Source of the DNA: Xylocopa sonorina
Lineage: Eukaryota; Arthropoda; Insecta; Hymenoptera; Apidae
DNA: 64,000 bases
Direction of reading: 5' to 3'
NCBI RefSeq assembly: GCF_050948175.1
Contig: NW_027490234.1
Span: 496,001-560,000, forward strand
This document shows, one piece after another, positions 13,764 to 25,256 of the stretch. Positions within the stretch are counted from its first letter, which is position 1, and each line of letters opens with the position of its first letter. The translations under genes were made by a program, and so were the position numbers. The notes below the pieces were generated by a model. It ran no database searches. It was not told where the DNA came from and saw nothing but the letters and a program-made list of their open reading frames with translations.

Positions 13764-16149
13764 CCGACACTTCCTTGCTAGGAAATAGCGTCTGCAGATG
13801 TCTAGGTATCGTAGCAATAGAGTTCAAACGCTTCTTAAAACTAGATATTGCATCTCATATCTATGTCTCATGATAAGGTATAATATTCATTGCGAAGTGT
13901 TATGCATTCCTCGTCTACGATTCAAATGAATGTAAATGCGACACTTCCTTGCAAGGAAATAGCGTTTGCAGATGTCTACGTATCGTAGCAATAGAGTTCT
14001 TATGATTCTCAAAACGCGATATCGCATCTCATTTCTATGTTTCATGGTAAGATATAGTATGATTTGCGAAGTGTCATGTATTCCTCGTTTACACTTCAAA
14101 TGAATGTAAATGCGACACTTCCTCGCTAGGAAATAGCGTTTGCAGATGTCTACGTATCGTAGCAATAGAGTTCATATGATTCTTGAAACGCGATATCGCA
14201 TCTCATTTCTATGTTTCATGGTAAGATATAATATGATTTGCGCAGTGTCATGTATTCCTCGTCTACACTTCAAATGAATGTAAATGCGACACTTCCTTGC
14301 AAGGAAATAGCGTTTGCAGATGTCTACGTATCGTAGCAATAGAGTTCACATGATTCTTAGAACGCGATATCGCATCTCATTTCTATGTCTCATGATAAGG
14401 TATAATATTCATTGCGAAGTGTTATGCATTCCTCGTCTACGATTCAAATGAATGTAAATGCGACACTTCCTTGCAAGGAAATAGCGTTTGCAAATGTCTA
14501 CGTATCGTAGCAATAGCTTTCTAATGCTTCTTAAGACGCGATATCGCATCTCATTTCTATGTTTCCTGGTAAGATATAATATCATTTGCGAAGTGTCATG
14601 TATTCCTCGTCTACGATTCAAATGAATGTAAATGCGACACTTCCTTGCAAGGAAATAGCGTTTGCAGATGTCTACGTATCGTAGCAATAGGGTTCTTATG
14701 ATTCTTAAAACGCGATATCGCATCTCATTTCTATGTTTCATGGTAAGATATAATATGATTTGCGAAGTGTCATGTATTCCTCGTCTACACTTCAAATGAA
14801 TGTGAATGCGACACTTCCTCGCTAGGAAATAGCGTTTGCAGATGTCTACGTATCGTAGCAATAAAGTTCATATGATTCTTAAAACGCGATATCGCATCTC
14901 ATTTCTATGTGTTATGGTAAGATATAATATAATTTGCGAAGTGTCATGTATTCCTCGTCTACACTTCAAATGAATGTAAATCCGACACTTCCTTGCTAGG
15001 AAATAGCGTCTGCAGATGTCTAGGTATCGTAGCAATAGAGTTCAAACGCTTCTTAAAACTAGATATTGCATCTCATATCTATGTTTCATGATAAGATATA
15101 ATATTCATTGCGAAGTGTTATGCATTCCTCGTCTACGATTCAAATGAATGTAAATGCGACACTTCCTTGCAAGGAAATAGCGTTTGCAGATGTCTACGTA
15201 TCGTAGCAATAGAGTTCTTATGATTCTTAAAACGCGATATCGCATCTCATTTCTATGTTTCATGGTAAGATATAATATGATTTGCGAAGTGTCATGTATT
15301 CCTCGTCTACACTTCAAATGAATGTAAATGCGACACTTCCTTGCTAGGAAATAGCGTCTGCAGATGTCTAGGTATCGTAGCAATAGAGTTCTAATGCTTC
15401 TTAAAACGCGATATCGCATCTCAGTTCTATGTTTCATGGTAAGATGTAGTATGATTTGCGAAGTGTTATGTATTCCTCGTCTACACTTCAAATGAATGTG
15501 AATGCGACACTTCCTCGCTAGGAAATAGCGTTTGCAGATGTCTACGTATTGTAGCAATAGAGTTCATATGATTCTTAAAACGCGATATCGCATCTCATTT
15601 CTATGTTTCATGGTAAGATATAATATGATTTGCGAAGTGTTATGTATTCCTCGTCTACACTTCAAATGATTGTAAATGCGACACTTCCTTGCAAGGAAGT
15701 AGCGATTGCAGATGTCTACGTATCGAAGCAATAGAGTTCAAATGCTTCTTAAAACGAGATATTGCATCTCATATCTATGTTTCATGATAAGATATAATAT
15801 ACATTGCGAAGTGTTATGCATTCCTCGTCTACGATTCAAATGAATGTTAATGCGACACTTCCTCGCTAGGAAATAGCGTTTGCAGATGCCTACGTATCGT
15901 AGCAATAGAGTTCATATGATTCTTAGAACGCGATATCGCATCTCATTTATATGTTTCTTGGTAAGATATAACATGATTTGCGAAGTGCTATGTATTCCTC
16001 GTCTACACTTCAAATGAATGTGAATGCGATACTTCCTCGCTAGGAAATAGCGTTTGCAGATGTCTACGTATCGTAGCAATAGCTTTCTAATTTTTCTTAA
16101 GACGCGATATCGCATCTCATTTCTATGTTTCATGGTAAGATATAATATG

Positions 16150-18605
16150 ATTTGCGAAGTGTCATGTATTCCTCGTCTACACTTCAAATGAATGTAATTG
16201 CGACACTTCCTTGCAAGGAAGTAGAGATTGCTGATGTCTACGTATCGAAGCAATAGAGTTCAAATGCTTCTTAAAGCGAGATATTGCATCTCATATCTAT
16301 GTTTCATGATAAGATATAATATACATTGCGAAGTGTAATGCATTCCTCGTCTACGATTCAAAAGAATGTAAATGCGACACTTCCTTGCAAGGAAATAGCG
16401 TTTGCAGATGTCTACGTATCGTAGCAATAGAGTTCATATGATTCTTAGAACGCGATATCGCATCTCATTTCTATGTTTCATGGTAAGATATAACATGATT
16501 TGCGAAGTGTTATGTATTCCTCGTCTACACTTCAAGTGAATGTGAATGCGATACTTCCTCGCTACTAAATAGCGTTTGCAGATGTCTACGTATCGTAGCA
16601 ATAGCTTTCTAATGCTTCTTAAAACGCGATATCGCATCTCATTTCTATGTTTCATGGTACGATATAATATGGTTTGCGAAGTGTCATGTATTCCTCGTCT
16701 ACACTTCAAATGAATGTAATTGCGACACTTCCTTGCTAGGAGATAGCGTCTGCAGATGTCTAGGTATCGTAGCAATAGAGTTCTAATGCTTCTTAAAACG
16801 CGATATCGCATCTCATTTCTATGTTTCATGGTAAGATGTAATATGATTTGCGAAGTGTTATCTATTCCTCGTCTACACTTCAAATGAATGTAAATGCGAC
16901 ACTTCCTTGCAAGGAAGTAGCGATTGCAGATGTCTACGTATCGAAGCAATAGCGTTCAAATGCTTCTTAAAACGAGATATTGCATCTCATATCTATGTTT
17001 CATGGTAAGATATAATATGATTTGCGAAGTGTCATGTATTCCTCGTCTACACTTCAAATGAATGTGAATGCGACACTTCCTCGCTAGGAAATAGCGTTTG
17101 CAGATGTCTACGTATCGTAGCAATAGAGTTCATATGATTCTTAAAACGCGATATCGCATCTCATTTCTATGTGTTATGGTAAGATATAATATAATTTGCG
17201 AATTGTCATGTATTCCTCGTCTACACTTCAAATGAATGTAAATGCGACACTTCCTTGCAAGGAAGTAGCGATTGCAGATGTCTACGTATCGAAGCAATAG
17301 AGTTCAAATGCTTCTTAAAACGAGATATTGCATCTCATATCTATGTTTCATGATAAGATATAATATACATTGCGAAGTGTTATGCATTCCTACGATTCAA
17401 GTGAATGTAAATGCGACACTTCCTTGCAAGGAAATAGCGTTTGCAGATGTCTACGTATCGTAGCAATAGAGTTCTTATGATTCTTAAAACGCGATATCGC
17501 ATCTGATTTCTATGTTTCATGGTAAGATATAATACGATTTGCGAAGTGTCATGTATTCCTCGTCCACACTTCAAATGAATGTGAATGCGACACTTCCTCG
17601 CTAGGAAATAGCGTTTGCAGATGTCTACGTATCGTAGCAATAGAGTTCATATGATTCTTAGAACGCGATATCGCATCTCATTTCTATGTTTCATGGTAAG
17701 GTAAAACATGATTTGCGAAGTGTTATGTATTCCTCGTCTACACTTCAAATGAATGTGAATGCGATACTTCCTCGCTACTAAATAGCGTTTGCAGATGTCT
17801 ACGTATCGTAGCAATAGCTTTCAAATGCTTCTTAAAACGCGATATCGCATCTCATTTCTATGTTTCATGGTAAGATATAATATGATTTGCGAAGTGTCAT
17901 GTATTCCTCGTCTACACTTCAAATGAATGTAAATCCGACACTTCCTTGCTAGGAAATAGCGTCTGCAGATGTCTAGGTATCGTAGCAATAGAGTTCAAAC
18001 GCTTCTTAAAACTAGATATTGCATCTCATATCTATGTCTCATGATAAGGTATAATATTCATTGCGAAGTGTTATGCATTCCTCGTCTACGATTCAAATGA
18101 ATGTAAATGCGACACTTCCTTGCAAGGAAATAGCGTTTGCAGATGTCTACGTATCGTAGCAATAGAGTTCTTATGATTCTTAGAACGCGATATCGCATCT
18201 CATTTCTATGTTTCATGGTAAGATATAATATGATTTGCGCAGTGTCATGTATTCCTCGTCTACACTTCAAATGAATGTGAATGCGACCCTTCCTCGCTAG
18301 GAAATAGCGTTTGCAGATGTCTACGTATCGTAGCAATAGAGTTCACATGATTCTTAGAACGCGATATCGCATCTCATTTCTATGTCTCATGATAAGGTAT
18401 AATATTCATTGCGAAGTGTTATGCATTCCTCGTCTACGATTCAAATGAATGTAAATGCGACACTTCCTTGCAAGGAAATAGCGTTTGCAGATGTCTACGT
18501 ATCGTAGCAATAGCTTTCTAATGCTTCTTAAGACGCGATATCGCATCTCATTTCTATGTTTCCTGGTAAGATATAATATGATTTGCGAAGTGTCATGTAT
18601 TCCTC
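16150..18605. repeat. Large duplicated block, copy 1 (partner 19450-21737)
   Basis: Matches 19450-21737 with the offset stepping 3301, 3475, 3480, then 3132 bp. Three of these are explained by one monomer gained, a 5-bp deletion in this copy (17390/17391), and two monomers lost in the partner. Shared rare variants include AGTAGAGATTGCTGATG, CCTCGCTACTAAAT, GGTACGATATAATATGG, CTAGGAGATAGC and TCTCATGATAAGGTATAAT. Confidence 0.85.
17386..17395. other. 5-bp deletion breaking monomer register
   Basis: Reads CATTCC|TACGATTC where paralogues at about 1906, 13216 and 20871 read CATTCCTCGACTACGATTC. The junction is 17390/17391. Every monomer to the right, up to the gap, is shifted by -5 relative to the phase of the first 17 kb. 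It is the only indel I found in the first 22 kb. Confidence 0.93.
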
Positions 18606-19449
18606 GTCTACACTTCAAATGAATGTAATTGCGACACTTCCTTGCTAGGAAATAGCGTCTGCAGATGTCTAGGTACCGTAGCAATAGAGTTCTAATGCTT
18701 CTTAAAACGCGATATCGCATCCCATTTCTATGTTTCATGGTAAGATGTAATATGATTTGCGAAGTGTTATCTATTCGTCGTCTACACTTCAAATGAATGT
18801 AAGTGCGACACTTCCTTGCAAGGAAGTAGCGACTGCAGATGTCTACGTATCGAAGCAATAGAGTTCAAATGCTTCTTAAAACGAGATATTGCATCTCATA
18901 TCTATGTTTCATGGTAAGATATAATATGATTTGCGAAGTGTCATGTATTCCTCGTCTACACTTCAAATGAATGTGAATGCGACACTTCCTCGCTAGGAAA
19001 TAGCGTTTGCAGATGTCTACGTATCGTAGCAATAGAGTTCATATGATTCTTAAAACGCGATATCGCATCTCATTTCTATGTGTTATGGTAAGATATAATA
19101 TAATTTGCGAAGTGTCATGTATTCCTCGTCCACACTTCAAATGAATGTAAATCCGACACTTCCTTGCTAGGAAATAGCGTCTGCAGATGTCTAGGTATCG
19201 TAGCAATAGAGTTCAAACGCTTCTTAAAACTAGATATTGCATCTCATATCTATGTTTCATGATAAGATATAATATTCATTGCGAAGTGTTATGCATTCCT
19301 CGTCTACGATTCAAATGAATGTAAATGCGACACTTCCTTGCAAGGAAATAGCGTTTGCAGATGTCTACGTATCGTAGCAATAGAGTTCTAATGCTTCTTA
19401 AAACGCGATATCGCATCCCATTTCTATGTTTCATGGTAAGATGTAATAT

Positions 19450-21737
19450 GATTTGCGAAGTGTCATGTATTCCTCGTCTACACTTCAAATGAATGTAATT
19501 GCGACACTTCCTTGCAAGGAAGTAGAGATTGCTGATGTCTACGTATCGAAGCAATAGAGTTCAAATGCTTCTTAAAGCGAGATATTGCATCTCATATCTA
19601 TGTTTCATGATAAGATATAATATACATTGCGAAGTGTTATGCATTCCTCGTCTACGATTCAAAAGAATGTAAATGCGACACTTCTTTGCAAGGAAATAGC
19701 GTTTGCAGATGTCTACGTATCGTAGCAATAGAGTTCTTGTGATTCTTAAAACGCGATATCGCATCTCATTTCTATGTTTCATGGTAAGATATAATATGAT
19801 TTGCGCAGTGTCATGTATTCCTCGTGTACACTTCAAATGAACGTGAATGCGACACTTCCTCGCTAGGAAATAGCGTTTGCAGATGTCTACGTATCGTAGC
19901 AATAGAGTTCATATGATACTTAGAACGCGATATCGCATCTCATTTCTATGTTTCATGGTAAGATATAACATGATTTGCGAAGTGTTATGTATTCCTCGTC
20001 TACACTTCAAATGAATGTGAATGCGATACTTCCTCGCTACTAAATAGCGTTTCCAGATGTCTACGTATCGTAGCAATAGCTTTCTAATGCTTCTTAAAAC
20101 GCGATATCGCATCTCATTTCTATGTTTCATGGTACGATATAATATGGTTTGCGAAGTGTCATGTATTCCTCGTCTACACTTCAAATGAATGTAATTGCGA
20201 CACTTCCTTGCTAGGAGATAGCGTCTGCAGATGTCTAGGTATTGTAGCAATAGAGTTCTAATGCTTCTTAAAACGCGATATCGCATCTCATTTCTATGTT
20301 TCATGGTAAGATGTAATATGATTTGCGAAGTGTTATCTATTCCTCGTCTACACTTCAAATGAATGTAAATGCGACACTTCCTTGCAAGGAAGTAGCGATT
20401 GCAGATGTCTACGTATCGAAGCAATAGAGTTCAAATGCTTCTTAAAACGAGATATTGCATCTCATATCTATGTTTCATGGTAAGATATAATATGATTTGC
20501 GAAGTGTCATGTATTCCTCGTCTACACTTCAAATGAATGTGAATGCGACACTTCCTCGCTAGGAAATAGCGTTTGCAGATGTCTACGTATCGTAGCAATA
20601 GAGTTCACATGATTCTTAAAACGCGATATCGCATCTCATTTCTATGTGTTATGGTAAGGTATAATATAATTTGCGAATTGTCATGTATTCCTCGTCTACA
20701 CTTCAAATGAATGTAAATGCGACACTTCCTTGCAAGGAAGTAGCGATTGCAGATGTCTACGTATCGAAGCAATAGAGTTCAAATGCTTCTTAAAACGAGA
20801 TATTGCATCTCATATCTATGTTTCATGATAAGATATAATATACATTGCGAAGTGTTATGCATTCCTCGACTACGATTCAAGTGAATGTAAATGCGACACT
20901 TCCTTGCAAGGAAATAGCGTTTGCAGATGTCTACGTATCGTAGCAATAGAGTTCTTATGATTCTTAAAACGCGATATCGCATCTGATTTCTATGTTTCAT
21001 GGTAAGATATAATATGATTTGCGAAGTGTCATGTATTCCTCGTCCACACTTCAAATGAATGTGAATGCGACACTTCCTCGCTAGGAAATAGCGTTTGCAG
21101 ATGTCTACGTATCGTAGCAATAGAGTTCAAACGCTTCTTAAAACTAGATATTGCATCTCATATCTACGTCTCATGATAAGGTATAATATTCATTGCGAAG
21201 TGTTATGCATTCCTCGTCTACGATTCAAATGAATGTAAATGCGACACTTCCTTGCAAGGAAATAGCGTTTGCAGATGTCTACGTATCGTAGCAATAGAGT
21301 TCTTATGATTCTTAGAACGCGATATCGCATCTCATTTCTATGTTTCATGGTAACATATAATATGATTTGCGCAGTGTCATGTATTCCTCGTCTACACTTC
21401 AAATGAATGTGAATGCGACCCTTCCTCGCTAGGAAATAGCGTTTGCAGATGTCTACGTATCGTAGCAATAGAGTTAACATGATTCTTAGAACGCGATATC
21501 GCATCTCATTTCTATGTCTCATGATAAGGTATAATATTCATTGCGAAGTGTTATGCATTCCTCGTCTACGATTCAAATGAATGTAAATGGGACACTTCCT
21601 TGCAAGGAAATAGCGTTTGCAGATGTCTACGTATCGTAGCAATAGCTTTCTAATGCTTCTTAAGACGCGATATCGCATCTCATTTCTATGTTTCCTGGTA
21701 AGATATAATATGATTTGCGAAGTGTCATGTATTCCTC
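19450..21737. repeat. Large duplicated block, copy 2 (partner 16150-18605)
   Basis: Partner of the block at 16150. It carries an extra monomer at about 19.73-19.91 kb and lacks two monomers near 21.12 kb relative to copy 1. It retains the full CATTCCTCGACTACG where copy 1 has the 5-bp deletion, so it shows the ancestral state. Confidence 0.85.
20799..20972 (+). repeat. Diverged monomer subtype, left-domain example
   Basis: A 174-bp unit differing from the common monomer at many linked positions: GAGATATTGCATCTCATATC instead of the GATATCGC palindrome context, CATGATAAG instead of CATGGTAAG, ATACATTGCG instead of ATGATTTGCG, GTTATGCATTCC and CTACGATTC instead of CTACACTTC. Upstream TATCGAAGCAATAGAGTTCAAATG is usually linked. 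This subtype creates reverse-strand stop codons (for example through TTCAAATG), so it repeatedly interrupts the long ORF frame. It recurs at 3- to 8-monomer spacing in parts of the left domain but is missing from about 2.0 to 10.2 kb. Confidence 0.85.
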
Positions 21738-22045
21738 GTCTACGATTCAAATGAATGTAAATGCGACACTTCCTTGCAAGGAAATAGCGTTTGCAGATGT
21801 CTACGTATCGTAGCAATAGAGTTCATATGATTCTTAAAACGCGATATCGCATCTCAATTCTATGTTTCATGGTAAGATATAATATGATTTGCGAAGTGTC
21901 ATGTATTCCTCGTCTACACTTCAAATGAATGTAAATGCGACACTTCCTTGCTAGGAAATAGCGTCTGCAAATGTCTAGGTATCGTAGCAATAGAGTTCAA
22001 ACGCTTCTTAAAACTAGATATTGCATCTCATATCTATGTTTCATG

Positions 22046-22145
22046 NNNNNNNNNNNNNNNNNNNNNNNNNNNNNNNNNNNNNNNNNNNNNNNNNNNNNNN
22101 NNNNNNNNNNNNNNNNNNNNNNNNNNNNNNNNNNNNNNNNNNNNN
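22046..22145. other. Assembly gap (100 N)
   Basis: Exactly 100 N, a round number that usually marks a scaffold gap of unknown length. The last left base is the final G of a TTTCATG and the first right base opens CTCATTTC, so both sides are satellite. If the array continues in register, the missing sequence must be 155 bp plus a whole number of 174-bp monomers, not 100 bp. Confidence 0.98.
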
Positions 22146-22829
22146 CTCATTTCTATGTTTCATGGTAAGATATAATATGATTTGCGAAGTGTCATGTATT
22201 CCTCGTCTACACTTCAAATGAATGTGAATGCGACACTACCTGGCTAGGAAATAGCGTTTGCAGATGTCTACGTATCGTAGCAATACATTTCTAATGCTTC
22301 TTAAAACGCGATATCGCATCTCATTTCTATGTTTCATGGTAAGATATAATATGATTTGCGAAGTGTCATGCATTCCTCGTCTACACTTCAAATGAATGTA
22401 AATGCGACACTTCCTTGTTAGGAAATAGCGTCTGCAGATGTCAAGGTATCGTAGCAATAGAGTTCTAATGCTTCTTAAAACGCGATATCGCATCTCATTT
22501 CTATGTTTCTTGGTAAGATATAATATGATTTGCGAAGTGTCATGTATTCCTCGTCTACACTTCAAATGAATGTAAATGCGATACTTCCTTGTTAGGAAAT
22601 AGCGTCTGCAGATGTCTAGGTACCGTAGCAATAGAGTTCTAATGCTTCTTAAAACGCGATATCGCATCTCATTTCTACGTTTCATGGTAAGATGTAATAT
22701 GATTTGCGAAGTGCTACGTATTTCTCGTCTACACTTCAAATGAATGTAAATGTGACACTACCTTGCAAGGAAATATCGTTTGCAGATGTCTACGTATCGT
22801 AGCAATAGATTTCTTATGCTTCTTAAAAC

Positions 22830-22837
22830 GCGAAAGC
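22830..22837. repeat. GCGAAAGC mini-hairpin variant (first of many)
   Basis: Here the usual GCGATATCGC reads GCGAAAGCGC, giving the eight-base GCGAAAGC inside a CGC-GAAA-GCG stem-loop. d(GCGAAAGC) is a known, exceptionally stable DNA mini-hairpin. The same variant recurs in the right domain, with the motif starting at 26832, 28920, 30834, 32574, 33792, 35184, 36402, 36750, 37098, 46494, 47016, 47712 and 55194 among others, usually in monomers that also carry ATTTCTAATGC. A broken form CGCTAAAGCG is near 61631. Confidence 0.85.
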
Positions 22838-24223
22838 GCATCTCATTTCTATGTTTCATGGTAAGATATAATATGATTTGCGAAGTGTCATGTATTCCTC
22901 GTCTACACCTCAAATGAATGTAAATGCGACACTTCCTTGTTAGGAAATAGCGTCTGCAGATGTCTAGGTATCGTAGCAATAGAGTTCTAATGCTCCTTAA
23001 AACGCGATATCGCATCTCATTTCTATGTTTCATGGTAAGATATAATATGATTTGCGAAGTGTTATGTATTTCTCGTCTACACTTCAAATGAATGTAAATG
23101 TGACACTTCCTTCCAAGGAAATATCGTTTGCAGATGTCTACGTATCGTAGCAACAGATTTCTAATGCTTCTTAAAACGCGAAGGCGCATCTCATTTCTAT
23201 GTTTCATAGTAAGATATAATATGGTTTGCGAAGTGTCATGTATTCCTCGTCTACACTTCAAATGAATGTAAATGCGACACTTCCTTGTTAGGAAATAGCG
23301 TCTGCAGATGTCTAGGTATCGCAGCAATAGAGTTCTAATGCTTCTTAAAGCGCGATATCGCATCTCATTTCTACGTTTCATGGTAAGATGTAATATGATT
23401 TGCGAAGTGTCATGTATTCCTCGTCTACACTTCAAATGAATGTAAATGCGACACTTCCTTGTTAGGAAATAGCGTTTGCAGATGTCTACGTATCGTAGCA
23501 ATAGAGTTCATATGATTCTTAAAACGCGATATCGCATCTCATTTCTATGTTTCATGGTAAGATATAATATGATATGCGAAGTGTCATGTATTCCTCGTCT
23601 ACACTTCAAATGAATGTAAATGCGACACTTCCTTGTTAGGAAGTAGCGTCTGCAGATGTCAAGGTATCGTAGCAATAGAGTTCTAATGCCTCTTAAAACG
23701 CGATATCGCATCTCATTTCTATGTTTCATGGTAAGATGTAATATGATTTGCGAACTGTTATGTATTCCTCGTCTACACTTCAAATGAATGTAAATGCGAC
23801 ACTTCCTTGCTAGGAAATAGCGTCTGCAGATGTCTAGGTATCGTAGCAATAGAGTTCTAATGCTTCTTAAAACGCGATATCGCATCTCATTTCTATGTTT
23901 AATGGTAAGATATAATATGATTTGCGAACTGTTATGTATTCCTCGCCTACACTCCAAATGAATGTAAATGCGACACTTCCTTGGTAGGAAATAGCGTTTG
24001 CAGATGTCTACCTATCGTAGCAATAGAGTTCTAATGCTGCTTAAAACGCGATATCGCATCTCATTTCTATGTTTCATGGTAAGATATAATATGATTTGCG
24101 TAGTGTTATGTATTCCTCGTCTACACTTCAAATGAATGTAAATGCGACACTTCCTTGCAAGGAAATATCGTTTGCAGATGTCTACGTATCGAAGAAATAG
24201 GGTTCAAATGTTGCTTAAAACGA

Positions 24224-24397
24224 GATATTGCATCTCATATCTATGTTTCATGATAAGATATAATATTCATTGCGAAGTGTTATGCATTCCTCGTCTACGA
24301 TTCAAATGAAAGTAAATGCGACACTTCCTTGCAAGGAAATAGCGTTTGCAGATGTCTACGTATCGTAGCAATAGGGTTTATATGATTCTTAAAACGC
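24224..24397 (+). repeat. Diverged monomer subtype, right-domain example
   Basis: Right-domain version of the diverged subtype, with ATTCATTGCG, GTTATGCATTCC and CTACGATTC. It recurs at multiples of 174 bp, for example with ATTCATTGCG near 24268, 24964, 25486, 29488, 31576, 34186, 39226, 41662, 45490, 49150, 50020, 51064, 53152, 55936, 57502, 58372, 59242, 60286 and 61156. In the 57-61 kb region it appears once per higher-order unit and so marks the HOR register. Confidence 0.8.
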
Positions 24398-25256
24398 GAT
24401 ATCGCATCTCATTTCTATGTTTCATGGTAAGATATAATTTGATTTGCGAAGTGTCATGTATTCCTCGTCTACACTTCAAATGAATGTAAATGCGACACTT
24501 CCTTGCTAGGGAATAGCGTCTGCAGATGTCTAGGTATCGTAGCAATAGAGTTCTAATGCTTCTTAAAACGCGATATCGCATCTCACTTCTACGTTTCATG
24601 GTAAGATGTAATATGATTTGCGAAGTGTTATGTATTTCTCGTCTACACTTCAAATGAATGTAAATGTGACACTTCCTTGCAAGGAAATATCGTTTGCAGA
24701 TGTCTACGTATCGAAGAAATAGAGTTCTAATGCTACTTAAAACGCGATATCGCATCTCATTTCTATGTTTCATGGTAAGATATAATATGATTTGCGTAGT
24801 GTTATGTATTCCTCGTCTACACTTCAAATGAATGTAAATGCGACACTTCCTTGCAAGGAAATATCGTTTGCAGATGTCTACGTATCGAAGAAATAGGGTT
24901 CAAATGCTGCTTAAAACGAGATATTGCATCTCATATCTATGTTTCATGATAAGATATAATATTCATTGCGAAGTGTTATGCATTCCTCGTCTACGATTCA
25001 AATGAAAGTAAATGCGACACTTCCTTGCAAGGAAATAGCGTTTGCAGATGTCTACGTATCGTAGCAATAGAGTTTATATGATTCTTAAAACGCGATATCG
25101 CATCTCATTTCTATGTTTCGTGGTAAGATATAATTTGATTTGCGAAGTGTCATGTATTCCTCGTCTACACTTCAAATGAATGTAAATGCGACACTTCCTT
25201 GCTAGGAAATAGCGTCTGCAGATGTCTAGGTATCGTAGCAATAGAGTTCTAATGCT

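Larger units (their letters stand above)
1..22045 (+). repeat. 174-bp satellite array, left domain
   Basis: About 127 head-to-tail monomers of 174 bp, all in one orientation. The marker TCGCAT recurs at a constant phase (position modulo 174 = 102, then 97 after a 5-bp deletion near 17390). Monomers typical of this side carry GAATGTGAATGCGAC followed by CCTCGCTAGG, and many carry TTTGCAGATGTCTACGTATC. A second, more diverged type reads CGAGATATTGCATCTCATATC then ATTCATTGCG or ATACATTGCG. The TTGTTAGG, GCGAAAGCGC and TTTCTCGTCTAC variants common to the right of the gap were not seen here. No gene, RNA gene or mobile element interrupts it. The likely role is structural heterochromatin (centromere or pericentromere); this is inferred from monomer length and array size, not shown by the sequence. 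Confidence 0.97.

Noticed and set aside
17272..17463. Short plus-strand open frame
   Set aside because: It lies wholly inside satellite monomers and exists only because the 5-bp deletion at 17390 joins two frames.
21948..22221. Plus-strand open frames across the N gap
   Set aside because: They run through unknown bases; the apparent openness is an artefact of the gap.
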